This document shows positions 41,132-50,289 of a stretch of 64,000 bases of DNA, one piece after another. The notes beneath the pieces are model-generated. The model was given only the letters and a program-made list of their open reading frames with translations. It was not told the DNA's origin and did not search any database. The stretch is from Gammaproteobacteria bacterium. Its GTDB lineage: Bacteria; Pseudomonadota; Gammaproteobacteria; HTCC5015. Within the stretch, counting starts at the first letter, position 1. Each line of letters opens with the position of its first letter. Where the stretch lies: contig BPKE01000002.1 of assembly GCA_026004975.1 (NCBI GenBank), forward strand, positions 682,001 to 746,000, given 5' to 3'. The position numbers and the translations under genes are program-made.

Positions 41132-42073
41132 ATGATCCATGCGGAATCCTTGACCCGCAAATACGGCGATTTCACCGCCGTGAAGGACGTGTCCTTCGAC
41201 ATCGGCCACGGTGAAATCGTCGGTCTGCTGGGCCACAACGGCGCCGGCAAAACCACCATCATGAAAATGCTCACCGGCTACCTGGAACCGACCGACGGTC
41301 GCATCGAAATCGACGGCATCGACATCGGCGAGGACCGCGAAGCGGTGCAGCAGCGCATCGGCTACTTGCCGGAGAACTGTCCCCTGTACCCGGAAATGAC
41401 CGTGGTCGAGTTCCTCGAGTACGCCGCGGCCCTGCACGACGTGCCCGAAAACGAACGGCCGGGCCGGATCCGGGAAGCGATCCGCTTGACCGAACTCGAG
41501 GACAAGGCGCTCGCGCCGATCGCCACCTTGTCGCGCGGCTACCGCCAGCGCACCGGTGTCGCCCAGGCCATCCTGCACCGACCCAAGATCCTCATCCTCG
41601 ACGAGCCCACCAACGGGCTCGACCCGACGCAGATCCTGCACATGCGCGACCTGATCCGCACCCTGGCCAAGGACGCCACCGTCATCCTCTCCACCCACAT
41701 CCTCCAGGAAGTCCAGGCGGTGTGCGAACGCGTGATGATCATCCGCGACGGCCGCCTCGCCCTGGATGCCCGCATGGACGCGCTCGGCCGTTATCCGCGC
41801 TGGGTGGTGGTCAGCGACGCCGAGGGCGGCGCGCTCGAGGCGGCGCTGCGCGCCGTGCCCGGCGTGCGCGACTGCCGCGTGGAAGACGCCGGCGACGGCC
41901 GCCGCCGCGCGCTGCTCGACGTGGAACGCGAAGCGGCCGACGCGCTCGGACCCAAGCTCGCCCGGCGGGTGATCGAACAAGGTTGGGCGCTGTTCGAGCT
42001 GTACCGCGAGCGCCGCGACCTGGAAACCATTTTCGGCGAGATCAGCAACGGGGGGGTGGCCGGCCATGCCTGA
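41132..42073 (+). CDS. ABC transporter ATP-binding protein, GldA-type
   Basis: 313 residues, GAGGAGG ribosome binding site. Walker A GHNGAGKTT, Q-loop YLPENCPLYPEMTVVEFL, signature LSRGYRQRTGVAQAI, Walker B ILILDEPTNGLDPTQ and the switch His in STHIL. The C-terminal extension (about 215-313) is the DUF4162-like tail of GldA/gliding and exopolysaccharide-associated ATPases. It overlaps the permease gene by 8 bp. Works with the next two genes as an exporter-like complex whose cargo is unknown. Confidence 0.9.
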   Translation: MIHAESLTRKYGDFTAVKDVSFDIGHGEIVGLLGHNGAGKTTIMKMLTGYLEPTDGRIEIDGIDIGEDREAVQQRIGYLPENCPLYPEMTVVEFLEYAAALHDVPENERPGRIREAIRLTELEDKALAPIATLSRGYRQRTGVAQAILHRPKILILDEPTNGLDPTQILHMRDLIRTLAKDATVILSTHILQEVQAVCERVMIIRDGRLALDARMDALGRYPRWVVVSDAEGGALEAALRAVPGVRDCRVEDAGDGRRRALLDVEREAADALGPKLARRVIEQGWALFELYRERRDLETIFGEISNGGVAGHA

Positions 42074-44930
42074 GATCCTGCGCATCGCCCGCAAGGAATT
42101 CACCGCCTTCTTCACCTCGCCGATCGCCTACATCTTCCTCGGCACCTTCCTGGCGGTGACCTTGTTCGTGTTCTTCTGGGTGGAGACCTTCTTCGCCCGC
42201 AACATCGCCGACGTGCGCCCGCTGTTCGAGTGGATGCCGCTGCTGCTGATCTTCCTGGTGGCGGCCGTGACCATGCGCATGTGGGCCGAAGAACGGCGCA
42301 GCGGCACGCTCGAGTTCCTGCTCACCGCGCCCGTCAGCCCGCTGCAACTGGTGCTCGGCAAGTTCCTCGCCTGCCTGGGCCTGGTGGCGGTGGCGCTGGC
42401 CCTGACGTTGCCGCTGCCGATCACCATCGCCGTCCTCGGCGACCTGGACTGGGGACCGGTGATCGGCGGTTACGTCGCCAGCCTGTTCCTGGCGGCGGCC
42501 TACATCGCCATCGGGCTGTTCGTCAGCTCGCGCAGTGACAACCAGATCGTCAGCCTGATCGTCACCACGGTCGTCTGCGGACTGTTCTACCTGCTCGGCT
42601 CCAGCGCGCTCACCGACCTGGCCGGCACGCGCCTGACCGAGTGGCTGCAGCGGCTCGGAACCGGCGCGCGTTTCGCCTCGATCACCCGCGGCGTCATCGA
42701 CCTCAGGGACTTGTACTACTACCTGAGTCTGGTCATCACCTTCCTGGCGCTGAACGTCTTCGTCCTCGAGTGGCTGCGCTGGCAGGGCAACCGTCGCGGC
42801 GGCCAGCACGGCCGCTGGGCGCTGCTGACCGCCCTCGTGATCGCCAACGCGCTGGCGGCCAACGTCTGGCTGGCGCGGGTCGGCTGGGCGCGCATCGACC
42901 TCACCGAGGGCAACCTGTATTCGATCTCGGACGTGACCCGCGAGACGCTGCGCTCGCTGCGTGAGCCGCTGCTGATCCGAGGCTACTTCAGCAAGCAGAC
43001 CCACCCCCTGCTCGCCCCGCTGGTTCCACAACTGCGCGACCTGATGGAGGAATACCGCGTCGCCGGTGGCGACCGGGTGCGCGTGGAAATCATCGACCCG
43101 GCCGAGCACCCCGACCTCGAACGCGAGGCGGCCGAGAAATACGACATCGAGCCGGTGCCCTTCCAGATCGCCAGCAAATACCAGGCCTCGGTCGTCAACT
43201 CCTACTTCGACATCCTCGTCAAGTACGGCGACCAGTACGAAACGCTGGGCTACGAGGACCTGATCGAGTTCAAGGCGCGGCGCGCCTCGGTGACCGAGCT
43301 GGACGTCGAACTGCGCAACCCCGAGTACGATCTCACCCGCGCGATCCGCAAGGTGGTCGCCGCCTACCGCGCCTCGGGCACGCTGTTTCGCGAGCTCGAA
43401 CGCCCGGTGACCCTGCACGCCTTCGTTTCGCCGGCCGACAACCTGCCGCCGCCGCTCGACCAGCTGCGCCGCTCGCTGGACAAGGTCGTCGAAGACTTCA
43501 AGGCCCGCGCCGGCGACAAATTCCAGGTCGAAATCGTCGATCCGGCCACGCGCGACGCGGCCTTCGTCCAGGAACTGGCCGAACGCTACGGCTTCCGGCC
43601 GCTGACCATCGGCCTGCTCGACCCGCGGCAGGTGTGGTTCCACCTCGTTCTCGAAGACGGCCGCCGGACCGTGCCGGTGACGCTGCCCGAAAGCCTGAGC
43701 GAAAACGGCCTGAAGGCGAACATCGAGAACGCCGTCAAACGGTTCTCCGGCGGCTTCCTCAAGACCATCGCCCTGTACACGCCCGACGAACCCGCCGGCG
43801 GGCCGATGGGCGGCCGGGGCAAATCCTTCGCCTGGCTGCGCGACCGGCTCGAACAGGAACACGACGTGCGCAGCGCCGACCTGAAGGACGGCCGCGTGCC
43901 GGCCGGCAGCGACCTGTTGTTCCTGGCCGCGCCGCTCAACCTCGACGAAAAGCAGCGGTTCGCCGTCGACCAGTTCCTCATGCAGGGCGGCACCGTGGTG
44001 CTGGCGACCTCCGCCTTCGACGTCGACCTGATGGGGGGGCTCTCGGCGCACCAGAATCCCTCCGGCCTGGAGGACTGGCTCGCCCACCACGGCATCACGA
44101 TCGCCAAGACCATGGTCCTCGACCCGCAGAGCAGCCTGTTCCCGGTGCCCGTCAACCGGCGCGTCAACGGCTTCGTGATCCGGGAGACGCGGGTGCTCAA
44201 TTACCCCTACTTCGTCGAGATCCGCGACGACGGCATCAACCACGACACCAGCCTGACGAGCGGCCTGCACGAGGTCACCATGAGCTGGGCCTCGCCGCTG
44301 TCGATCGACGAGGAAAAGAACGCCGGCCGCACGGTGACCCCCCTGCTGTACTCCTCGCCGGCCGCCTGGACCTCCGACAGCCTGGCCGTGCAACCCGATC
44401 CGAACGCGCCCGATGCCGGCTTCACGCCCAAGCCCGGCGAAGGGCGCAAGCTGCTCGGCGTCGTCATCGAGGGCGCCTTCGATTCCTTCTTCAAGGGCAA
44501 ACCGTCGCCGCTGGCCGAGCGCAAGGAAACGGAAAACGAGACGGACCAGAAGGAAGACGACGAACCGGTGATCTCCGGCGTCATCGAGCGCTCCCCCGAG
44601 TCGGCGCGGCTGATCGTGCTGGCCTCCAACACCTTCCTGACCGACACCGTGCTGCAACTCATGTCCGCCAGCCGCGGCACCCAGTACCTCAACCCCGTGC
44701 AACTGGCCGGCAACGCCGTGGACTGGTCACTCGAAGACCGCGGCCTGCTCGCGCTGCGCGGCCGCGCGCATTTCAGCCGCACCCTCGAGCCGCTGGATCG
44801 CAAGGCGCAGTTGTTCTGGGAATACCTCAACTACGCCCTGGGCGCGCTCGGCCTGTTCCTGGTCTGGCTGCTCCACCGCGCCCTGCGCGCCCGCAGCCTG
44901 GCGCGTTACCGGCAGTGGTTGAGCGCATAA
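42066..44930 (+). CDS. ABC-2 permease fused to GldG-type auxiliary domain (GldF-GldG fusion)
   Basis: 954 residues. Residues 1-240 are an ABC-2 permease with six helices (start PEILRIARKEFTAFFTSPIAYIFLGTFLAV, the conserved RRSGTLEFLLTAPVSPLQLVLGKFLA). A further helix at about 252-270 (WALLTALVIANALAANVWLA) leads into a large periplasmic GldG/ABC_transp_aux region: RIDLTEGNLYSISDVTRETLRSLREPLLIRGYFS, EYRVAGGDRVRVEIIDPAEHPDLE, LLFLAAPLNLDEKQRFAVDQFLMQGGTVVL. A last helix is near 920-940. A charged insert (ERKETENETDQKEDDE) lies before it. Gliding is not expected here; envelope function is likely but unproven. Confidence 0.9.
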   Translation: MPEILRIARKEFTAFFTSPIAYIFLGTFLAVTLFVFFWVETFFARNIADVRPLFEWMPLLLIFLVAAVTMRMWAEERRSGTLEFLLTAPVSPLQLVLGKFLACLGLVAVALALTLPLPITIAVLGDLDWGPVIGGYVASLFLAAAYIAIGLFVSSRSDNQIVSLIVTTVVCGLFYLLGSSALTDLAGTRLTEWLQRLGTGARFASITRGVIDLRDLYYYLSLVITFLALNVFVLEWLRWQGNRRGGQHGRWALLTALVIANALAANVWLARVGWARIDLTEGNLYSISDVTRETLRSLREPLLIRGYFSKQTHPLLAPLVPQLRDLMEEYRVAGGDRVRVEIIDPAEHPDLEREAAEKYDIEPVPFQIASKYQASVVNSYFDILVKYGDQYETLGYEDLIEFKARRASVTELDVELRNPEYDLTRAIRKVVAAYRASGTLFRELERPVTLHAFVSPADNLPPPLDQLRRSLDKVVEDFKARAGDKFQVEIVDPATRDAAFVQELAERYGFRPLTIGLLDPRQVWFHLVLEDGRRTVPVTLPESLSENGLKANIENAVKRFSGGFLKTIALYTPDEPAGGPMGGRGKSFAWLRDRLEQEHDVRSADLKDGRVPAGSDLLFLAAPLNLDEKQRFAVDQFLMQGGTVVLATSAFDVDLMGGLSAHQNPSGLEDWLAHHGITIAKTMVLDPQSSLFPVPVNRRVNGFVIRETRVLNYPYFVEIRDDGINHDTSLTSGLHEVTMSWASPLSIDEEKNAGRTVTPLLYSSPAAWTSDSLAVQPDPNAPDAGFTPKPGEGRKLLGVVIEGAFDSFFKGKPSPLAERKETENETDQKEDDEPVISGVIERSPESARLIVLASNTFLTDTVLQLMSASRGTQYLNPVQLAGNAVDWSLEDRGLLALRGRAHFSRTLEPLDRKAQLFWEYLNYALGALGLFLVWLLHRALRARSLARYRQWLSA

Positions 44931-44945
44931 CACGGGAGGCGGAAC

Positions 44946-45944
44946 ATGAAGACCTTCAAACTCATTCCCATCCTCTCCGGATTGCTGCTGCTGCAGATCG
45001 CCCTGGCCGTCGCCCTGTACGTCGCGCCCCGCGGCTACGACACGGCGCCGGCCGGGCAACCGCTGCTGGCCGGCGTCGATTTGGACGCCGTGGACGCCCT
45101 GAGCATCGAAAGCCGCGACGGCAAGACACGGCTGGTGAAGCGCGACGGACGCTGGTGGGTCGAGGCCCTCGACTTCCCGGCCGACGCCGATCAGCTCGAA
45201 AAACTGTTCGACGCCCTGCGCAACATGCAGAAGGGCTGGCCGGTGGCGACCACGGACGAGGCGGCCGAGCGCTTCAAGGTCGCTGAAAGCGATTTCGAGC
45301 GGCGCCTGACCCTGGAAAAGGACGGTGAGCCCGTCGCCGTGCTCTATGTCGGCAGCTCGCCGGGCGTGCGCCGCGCCCACGTCCGCCTCGACGATGAAGC
45401 GCCGATCTACGCCGTCGAATTCAGCGTCTACCAGGCGCGCAGCGGCGACCAGGACTGGATCGACGAAAACATCCTCAAGCGCGCCGCCGACGCCGTCACG
45501 CGCATCGAGGTCGACGGCCTGGCGCTGATCCACGACGACGACGGCGCATGGCGCCTGCCCGACCCCGATCCGGGCAAGGAGACCGACCCGGACCAGGCGC
45601 GGCTGCTCGCCGACAAGATCCTCAACCTGCAGGTCGAGCGCGTGCTGGGCCGCGAACCGGCCGAGCGCGACAAGCTGAACGAGCCGGCCCATCGCATCCG
45701 CCTGAGCTTCAAGGACGGCGGCCCGGTCGAATACGCGGTCAGCCCGCTGGAAGACAAGGCCTGGATTCTCAAGAGCAGCGACAACGACCATTACTTCCGC
45801 GTCGCCCAGTGGGCCCTGCGCAGCGTCTTCGAAACCGATCGCGCCAAGTTGCAACGCGCGGCCCAACCACCGGCCGAGGAGGAGGAAAAGGCCGACACCC
45901 CGGCAGCCGATGCCGAAGCGGCCGAAGAAACCAAGGACGGTTGA
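44946..45944 (+). CDS. DUF4340 domain-containing protein
   Basis: 332 residues, ribosome binding site GGGAGGCGG. N-terminal membrane helix (LIPILSGLLLLQIALAVALYVAP), then repeated DUF4340 units: VDALSIESRDGKTRLVKRDGRWWVEALDFPADADQLEKLFDAL and AVTRIEVDGLALIHDDDGAWRLP. The C-terminal tail is acidic and Ala/Glu-rich. Always found with GldF/GldG-like genes; presumably a periplasmic partner anchored in the inner membrane. Closed by a strong terminator. Confidence 0.88.
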   Translation: MKTFKLIPILSGLLLLQIALAVALYVAPRGYDTAPAGQPLLAGVDLDAVDALSIESRDGKTRLVKRDGRWWVEALDFPADADQLEKLFDALRNMQKGWPVATTDEAAERFKVAESDFERRLTLEKDGEPVAVLYVGSSPGVRRAHVRLDDEAPIYAVEFSVYQARSGDQDWIDENILKRAADAVTRIEVDGLALIHDDDGAWRLPDPDPGKETDPDQARLLADKILNLQVERVLGREPAERDKLNEPAHRIRLSFKDGGPVEYAVSPLEDKAWILKSSDNDHYFRVAQWALRSVFETDRAKLQRAAQPPAEEEEKADTPAADAEAAEETKDG

Positions 45945-45964
45945 AGCGCGGCGACCCGATGCGA

Positions 45965-45995
45965 ACAGGGCGGCCGACGGCCGCCCTGTTTTTTT
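45965..45995 (+). terminator. Intrinsic terminator of the GldA-GldFG-DUF4340 operon
   Basis: ACAGGGCGGCC (45965-45975) and GGCCGCCCTGT (45979-45989) form a perfect 11-bp stem with a 3-nt loop, running into seven T. This is the clearest intrinsic terminator in the window. A tandem duplication of the T-tract and following 9 bp lies directly after it. Confidence 0.93.
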
Positions 45996-46019
45996 CGCCC
46001 TGCGTTTTTTCGCCCTGCG
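45990..46019 (+). repeat. Perfect tandem duplication of 15 bp
   Basis: TTTTTTCGCCCTGCG occurs twice head to tail (45990-46004 and 46005-46019). It copies the U-tract of the terminator and lies 8 bp before the stop codon of the convergent sugar dehydrogenase gene. Confidence 0.9.
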
Positions 46020-46027
46020 GCCGGCCG

Positions 46028-47197
46028 TCAGTCGGCGGGCAACGGTTCGATCCGGGCCAACACGCCGCGCGGATGGTCGGTGAGCAGATAAACCAGGCCG
46101 TCGGGTCCGACGCGCACGTCGCGGATGCGCCCCAGGCGCCCGTCCAGCAAGCGCACCTCGTCCACCACGCGCCGCCCGTCGGCGTCCAAGGCGAGGCGCA
46201 CCAGCTGCATGAACTTCAAGGCGCCGACCAGCAATTGCCCGCGCCAGGCGCGGATCGGCCCGTCGCCGTAATGAGCGAGGCCGGAGGGTGCGATCGACGG
46301 CACCCAGACGTGCACCGGGTCGATCATGCCCGGCTTGTGCGTGCCCTCGCCGATCGGCCGCCCGGTGCCGTATTCGACCCCGAAGGTCACCACCGGCCAA
46401 CCGTAGTTGCCGCCGGCCACGAGGCGGTTGAGCTCGTCGCCGCCCTGGGGCCCGTGCTCGTGCAGCCAGACGGTGCCGTCCGGCGCCAGCGTCGCGCCCT
46501 GGATATTGCGGTGGCCGAGGCTGTAGATTTCGGGCAAGGCGTCCTCGCGGCCGGCGAAGGGGTTGTCCTGGGGCACCGCGCCCTCGTCCGTGAGGCGCAC
46601 GGTCTTGCCCAGATGCACGGCCAGAGACTGGGCCTGCTCGCGCTGGCCGCGGTCGCCGAGGGTGATCAGCAGATGCCCGTCGGGCAGGAACAGCAGGCGC
46701 GAGCCGAAATGCCGCCCGCCCTCGACCTTGGGCCGGGCGCGGAAGATCACCTTCAGGTCCTGCAGGCGCCCGTCCACGAGGCGACCGTAAGCGACCTCCG
46801 TGCCCACTCCGCCGTCGCCGGCGGCGGCGTAGCTCAGGTACACCCGCCGATTCTCGGCGAAGCGCGGATGCAAAGCGACGTCCAGCAGGCCGCCCTGCCC
46901 CACGGCGGCGATCTCGGGCAGGCCGGCGATCGGTTCGGGGTCGAGCCGCCAGTTTGCATCGAGGCGGCGCAGGCGGCCCGGACGCTCGGTCACCAGCGCC
47001 CCGCCCTCCGGCAGGAAGGCCATGCCCCAGGGGTGTTCCAGGTCACGCGCCAGCACGGTGACGCGCAGCGCCCCGGCCGCCGGATCCTCGATCGTCGTTT
47101 GCGGCGGCGCCTCGCCGGCGCAGGCGCTCGTCATGCCCAAGGCGATCAGCAACGACGCGCCCTGCAGGGCGGCGCCGTACCCACGGAACGGGTTCAT
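46028..47197 (-). CDS. PQQ-dependent aldose sugar dehydrogenase (YliI/Asd-like)
   Basis: 389 residues, GGAGG ribosome binding site. N-terminal signal (LLIALGMTSAC) ending at a Cys that may be lipidated, although the lipobox is imperfect. The beta-propeller pattern of soluble glucose/aldose dehydrogenases follows: HPWGMAFLPEGGALVTERPGRL, GQGGLLDVALHPRF, FGSRLLFLPDGHLLITLGDRG, SLGHRNIQGATLAPDG, HEHGPQGGDELNRL, NYGWPVVTFG. A periplasmic oxidation of sugars with PQQ is expected. It is 31 bp downstream of metZ. Confidence 0.88.
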   Translation of the reverse strand: MNPFRGYGAALQGASLLIALGMTSACAGEAPPQTTIEDPAAGALRVTVLARDLEHPWGMAFLPEGGALVTERPGRLRRLDANWRLDPEPIAGLPEIAAVGQGGLLDVALHPRFAENRRVYLSYAAAGDGGVGTEVAYGRLVDGRLQDLKVIFRARPKVEGGRHFGSRLLFLPDGHLLITLGDRGQREQAQSLAVHLGKTVRLTDEGAVPQDNPFAGREDALPEIYSLGHRNIQGATLAPDGTVWLHEHGPQGGDELNRLVAGGNYGWPVVTFGVEYGTGRPIGEGTHKPGMIDPVHVWVPSIAPSGLAHYGDGPIRAWRGQLLVGALKFMQLVRLALDADGRRVVDEVRLLDGRLGRIRDVRVGPDGLVYLLTDHPRGVLARIEPLPAD

Positions 47198-47228
47198 TCA
47201 TCAATCCTCCGGGCGGCCCGCAAGGGCC

Positions 47229-48407
47229 TCAGCTCAAACCGTGCTCGAGATCGGCCAGAATGTCCTCGACGTCCTCCAGCCCGACCGCCACCCGCACCAG
47301 GCCCTCGCCGATGCCGGCCGCGGCACGGGCCTCCGGGCTCAGGCGGTGGTGGGTGGTGCTGGCCGGGTGGGTGATGGTGCTGCGCACGTCGCCCAGGTTG
47401 GCGGTGATCGACAGCAGGCGCGTGCGGTCGATCAGGCGCCAGGCGCGTTCGCGGCTGCCGACGTCGAAGGACACCACGCCGCCGAAATCGCGCTGCTGGC
47501 GCCGCGCGAGTTCGTGCTGCGGATGGCTCGGCAAGCCGGGATAGTGCACGCGCTCGACCTTGGGGTGCGCCGCCAGGTACTCGGCCACGCGTCGGGCGTT
47601 GGCGCAGTGGGCGCGCATGCGCAGATCGAGCGTCTCCAGACCCTTCAGGAACACCCAGGCGTTGAACGGGCTCATGCTGGGACCGGCGGTGCGCAGAAAG
47701 CCGAAAATGCGCTCGCCGACCAGATCCCGCGAGCCGACCACCGCACCGCCGACGGCGCGGCCCTGCCCGTCCAGGTACTTGGTCGCCGAGTGCACCACCA
47801 GGTCGGCGCCCAGCGCCAGCGGCTGCTGCAGCGCGGGCGTGCAGAACACGTTGTCCACCACCAGCCAGGCGCCGTGACCACGGGCGAGTTCGGCCAGGGC
47901 GGCGATGTCGCAGAGCTCCATCAAGGGATTGGAGGGCGTCTCGACGAACAACATCCGGGTGTTCGGCTTGAGGGCGGCCTGCCACGCGTCGAGATCGGCC
48001 AGCGGCACGAAATCGACCTCGATGCCCCAGCGTCGCAGGTGCTTCTCGAACAACACCACGGTGGCGCCGAAAATCGAGCGCGAGGCGACGAGGTGGTCCC
48101 CCTGGCCGAGCAAGGCCAGGCAGGTGCTGAGCACGGCGGACATGCCCGAGGCGGTGGCCACGCAGGCCTCGCCGCCCTCCAGGGCGGCCAGGCGCGCCTG
48201 GAAGGCGTCCACCGTCGGGTTGGTGAAACGCGAATAGATGTAGCCCGGGGCTTCGTCGGCGAAGCGCGCCGCCGCCTCGGCGGCCGAGGAAAAGACGAAA
48301 CTCGAAGTGGTGTAGATCGGCTCGCCGTGCTCGCCGTAAGGGCTGCGGGCCACGCCGGCGCGGATCGCCCGCGTCCGGAAGCCCCAACCCCGTTCACCTT
48401 CGCTCAT
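47229..48407 (-). CDS. metZ: O-succinylhomoserine sulfhydrylase MetZ
   Basis: 392 residues from ATG 48407 (MSEGERGWGFRTRAIRAGVARSPYGEHGEPIYTTSSFVF). Cys/Met metabolism PLP fold: YSRFTNPTVDAFQARLAALEGGEACVATASGMSAV, ETPSNPLMELCDIAAL, PLP-Lys in VVHSATKYLDGQG, and TANLGDVRSTITHPASTTH. The pattern and lack of a close homoserine pathway gene point to direct sulfhydrylation of O-succinylhomoserine; MetB or MetC-like roles cannot be fully excluded. Confidence 0.88.
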   Translation of the reverse strand: MSEGERGWGFRTRAIRAGVARSPYGEHGEPIYTTSSFVFSSAAEAAARFADEAPGYIYSRFTNPTVDAFQARLAALEGGEACVATASGMSAVLSTCLALLGQGDHLVASRSIFGATVVLFEKHLRRWGIEVDFVPLADLDAWQAALKPNTRMLFVETPSNPLMELCDIAALAELARGHGAWLVVDNVFCTPALQQPLALGADLVVHSATKYLDGQGRAVGGAVVGSRDLVGERIFGFLRTAGPSMSPFNAWVFLKGLETLDLRMRAHCANARRVAEYLAAHPKVERVHYPGLPSHPQHELARRQQRDFGGVVSFDVGSRERAWRLIDRTRLLSITANLGDVRSTITHPASTTHHRLSPEARAAAGIGEGLVRVAVGLEDVEDILADLEHGLS

Positions 48408-48554
48408 CGCTGCACACCTCGATCGGGCGGGCGGCGGCAAACGGCGGACCCCGCTTTAGCCGCATTTGTCGAGCGCCCGCAAGCTGGTGGATCAAATCGG
48501 CGCGCCGCCATGCTAGCGCCGCCGCCCGACCGCGGTCAACCGCGAAACGCGGTC

Positions 48555-50168
48555 TTACTCATAGGTGTAAAGTCGCGCCCGCTGCATGCCCCATTCGCCG
48601 TAAGGCAGGCGCAGGTGCCGGCCCTGGTGGGTCTGGTCGCCGTTCAAGCGCCGCTCGGCGCGCCATGCGCCGCCCACCCAGCGTCCGGCCTCGGCGCGCA
48701 AAATGCCGGCCCGGCGCCCGTCTTCCAGGGTTTCGACCGTGAACACCACCCCCTGGCCCGCCAGCAGGAAGTCGTCCGGGCCGAGCTGCATGACGATCGC
48801 GCCGCTGTCCGGCCAGTCCGGCTCGGCCGCCCCCGGCGACCAACCCAGGGTGTAATCGTGACGCGCCGTGAAACGGTAGCCGCCGAGCACGAACCGCCGC
48901 TCGCGCAGCGCCTCGTCGAACCAGACGCCACGCAACCGCCCGGCGCGGCGCGCCGCGTGGATCGGTGCTTCCAGCGCCGCGAGCAAGGCATAGGCGGCGG
49001 CCAGCTCGGCGGCGGGCGCACCGTCCACGGTGTCCACCGAGAACGGCGAAAACCCCAAGGCCCCGTAATGGCCGACGGCGAACAGCGCCTTGGCCCCCAC
49101 GCTCTCGTCGAAGTGGTGCTCGGGGATGAACAGCGGGTTGTCGGGCCGGCTGTAGGCGTCGCACCAGTGTTCGAAGCGCGGCGTGTAGAAGTCCGGGCTG
49201 AGCAGATCGATGTGCGGCGCGGCCGTGCGCCACAGGCCGTAGAGATGAGGCAGCGGCCCACCCGAGGGATACCCCGAACCGGGCCGCCGGCCCGGGCGGT
49301 TGAGGGCCGCATTGACGAACATCGGCAGGGGATGGACCGCCTTGCCGGCCGCCGCCAGGGCATCCACGTAGCGGGCGAGGGACCAGGCGGTGAACGCCTC
49401 CTCGGTCGCTTCGCCGGGGCCGAACACCGTCTCCCAGTCGCCCGCTTCCGGCGAACCCTGCGCCCGCCACGCCTTCACCAACGCCTCGGGCAGGCGTTCG
49501 GGCGTCTCGCGCAAACGCGCCATCAGCGCCGCCGGCACGGGCGCACGGTAGGCGCGCTCGGCCAGCGGATGGTGGTCGCGTGCGCTGGGCAGCATGCCGA
49601 CCTCGTTCTCCACCTGGACCATGATCACCGTCTGCCGGCGCCGGTCGCGCTCCGCCAGGTGCCGCAGCAACGCCACGAAGGCGCGCCGATCGGCTTCCCG
49701 GTTCGCCGGGGCGAAGGGCGTCAGGATCTCTTGCGGCACGCCCGCCGCGTCGCGCGCCCGCGGATACCGCTGCGGATCGAGTTTCACCCACTCGGGCGCG
49801 TAGCTGGACATGCTGTTCTTGTAGGCGCCGAACCACAGCAAGATCAGACGCAGGCCGTTCTGCCGCGCCCCCTCGATCAGGGCGTCCACCGCGCGCCAGT
49901 CGTAGCGGCCCGGCTCGGGTTCGATCACTTCCCAATACACGGGCGCCAGGACGGTGTTCAGATTCAGCCGGCGCAGCCTCGGCCACAACGCCCGGATGTC
50001 GGCGACGGTGGACGCCGCCGAATTGCTCAACTCGCCGCCCAGGATCAGGAACGGCCGCCCGGCCACTTCGAGCGCCGCGCGGGGCCCTTCCCCCACCAGG
50101 CGCGGTTGCGCGACCGCCGCCAAGGCGACGCCGAACAGCAGGAACGCAACGACCGGTCGACCCCTCAC
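48555..50168 (-). CDS. Secreted GH35-like beta-galactosidase with C-terminal DUF5597-type domain
   Basis: 537 residues from GTG 50168, which has AGGAGG 6 nt upstream and a signal peptide VRGRPVVAFLLFGVALAAVAQ. TIM-barrel part: PFLILGGELSNSAAST, LNLNTVLAPVYWEVIEPEPGRYDW, the acid/base region MVQVENEVGML, and DLLSPDFYTPRFEHWCDAYSRPDNPLFIPEHHFDES (likely nucleophile region). The tail (about 400-537) with FVLGGYRFTARHDYT and FLLAGQGVVFTVE resembles DUF5597. It should act on beta-linked galactosides or similar polymers outside the cytosol. It stands alone among housekeeping genes. Confidence 0.82.
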   Translation of the reverse strand: MRGRPVVAFLLFGVALAAVAQPRLVGEGPRAALEVAGRPFLILGGELSNSAASTVADIRALWPRLRRLNLNTVLAPVYWEVIEPEPGRYDWRAVDALIEGARQNGLRLILLWFGAYKNSMSSYAPEWVKLDPQRYPRARDAAGVPQEILTPFAPANREADRRAFVALLRHLAERDRRRQTVIMVQVENEVGMLPSARDHHPLAERAYRAPVPAALMARLRETPERLPEALVKAWRAQGSPEAGDWETVFGPGEATEEAFTAWSLARYVDALAAAGKAVHPLPMFVNAALNRPGRRPGSGYPSGGPLPHLYGLWRTAAPHIDLLSPDFYTPRFEHWCDAYSRPDNPLFIPEHHFDESVGAKALFAVGHYGALGFSPFSVDTVDGAPAAELAAAYALLAALEAPIHAARRAGRLRGVWFDEALRERRFVLGGYRFTARHDYTLGWSPGAAEPDWPDSGAIVMQLGPDDFLLAGQGVVFTVETLEDGRRAGILRAEAGRWVGGAWRAERRLNGDQTHQGRHLRLPYGEWGMQRARLYTYE

Positions 50169-50224
50169 GACGGCCTCCTGGACACGAAGCACCGCGGCGA
50201 GTCTAACAAAAGGCGGCCGCCGCG

Positions 50225-50252
50225 TTGACAGCCCGGTGGTTTTCTTTACCAT
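50225..50252 (+). promoter_or_regulatory. Sigma70-type promoter of pilB-pilC-pilD
   Basis: TTGACA (50225-50230), a 16-bp spacer, and TACCAT (50247-50252). The -35 is perfect. Because the -10 covers the ATG at 50251, that codon cannot start PilB from this transcript, which supports the start at 50290. Confidence 0.55.
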
Positions 50253-50289
50253 GCCTGAAATCCACCCGAAGCGATCGGCAAAGGATTCC

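Noticed and set aside
42042-44702. A long minus-strand frame opposite the GldF-GldG fusion
   Set aside because: No recognisable domain, and the plus strand encodes a clear transporter over the same bases.
50251-50289. Earlier in-frame ATG for PilB
   Set aside because: It overlaps the -10 of the best promoter and lacks a ribosome binding site; the ATG at 50290 has AAAGGA and gives the normal length.
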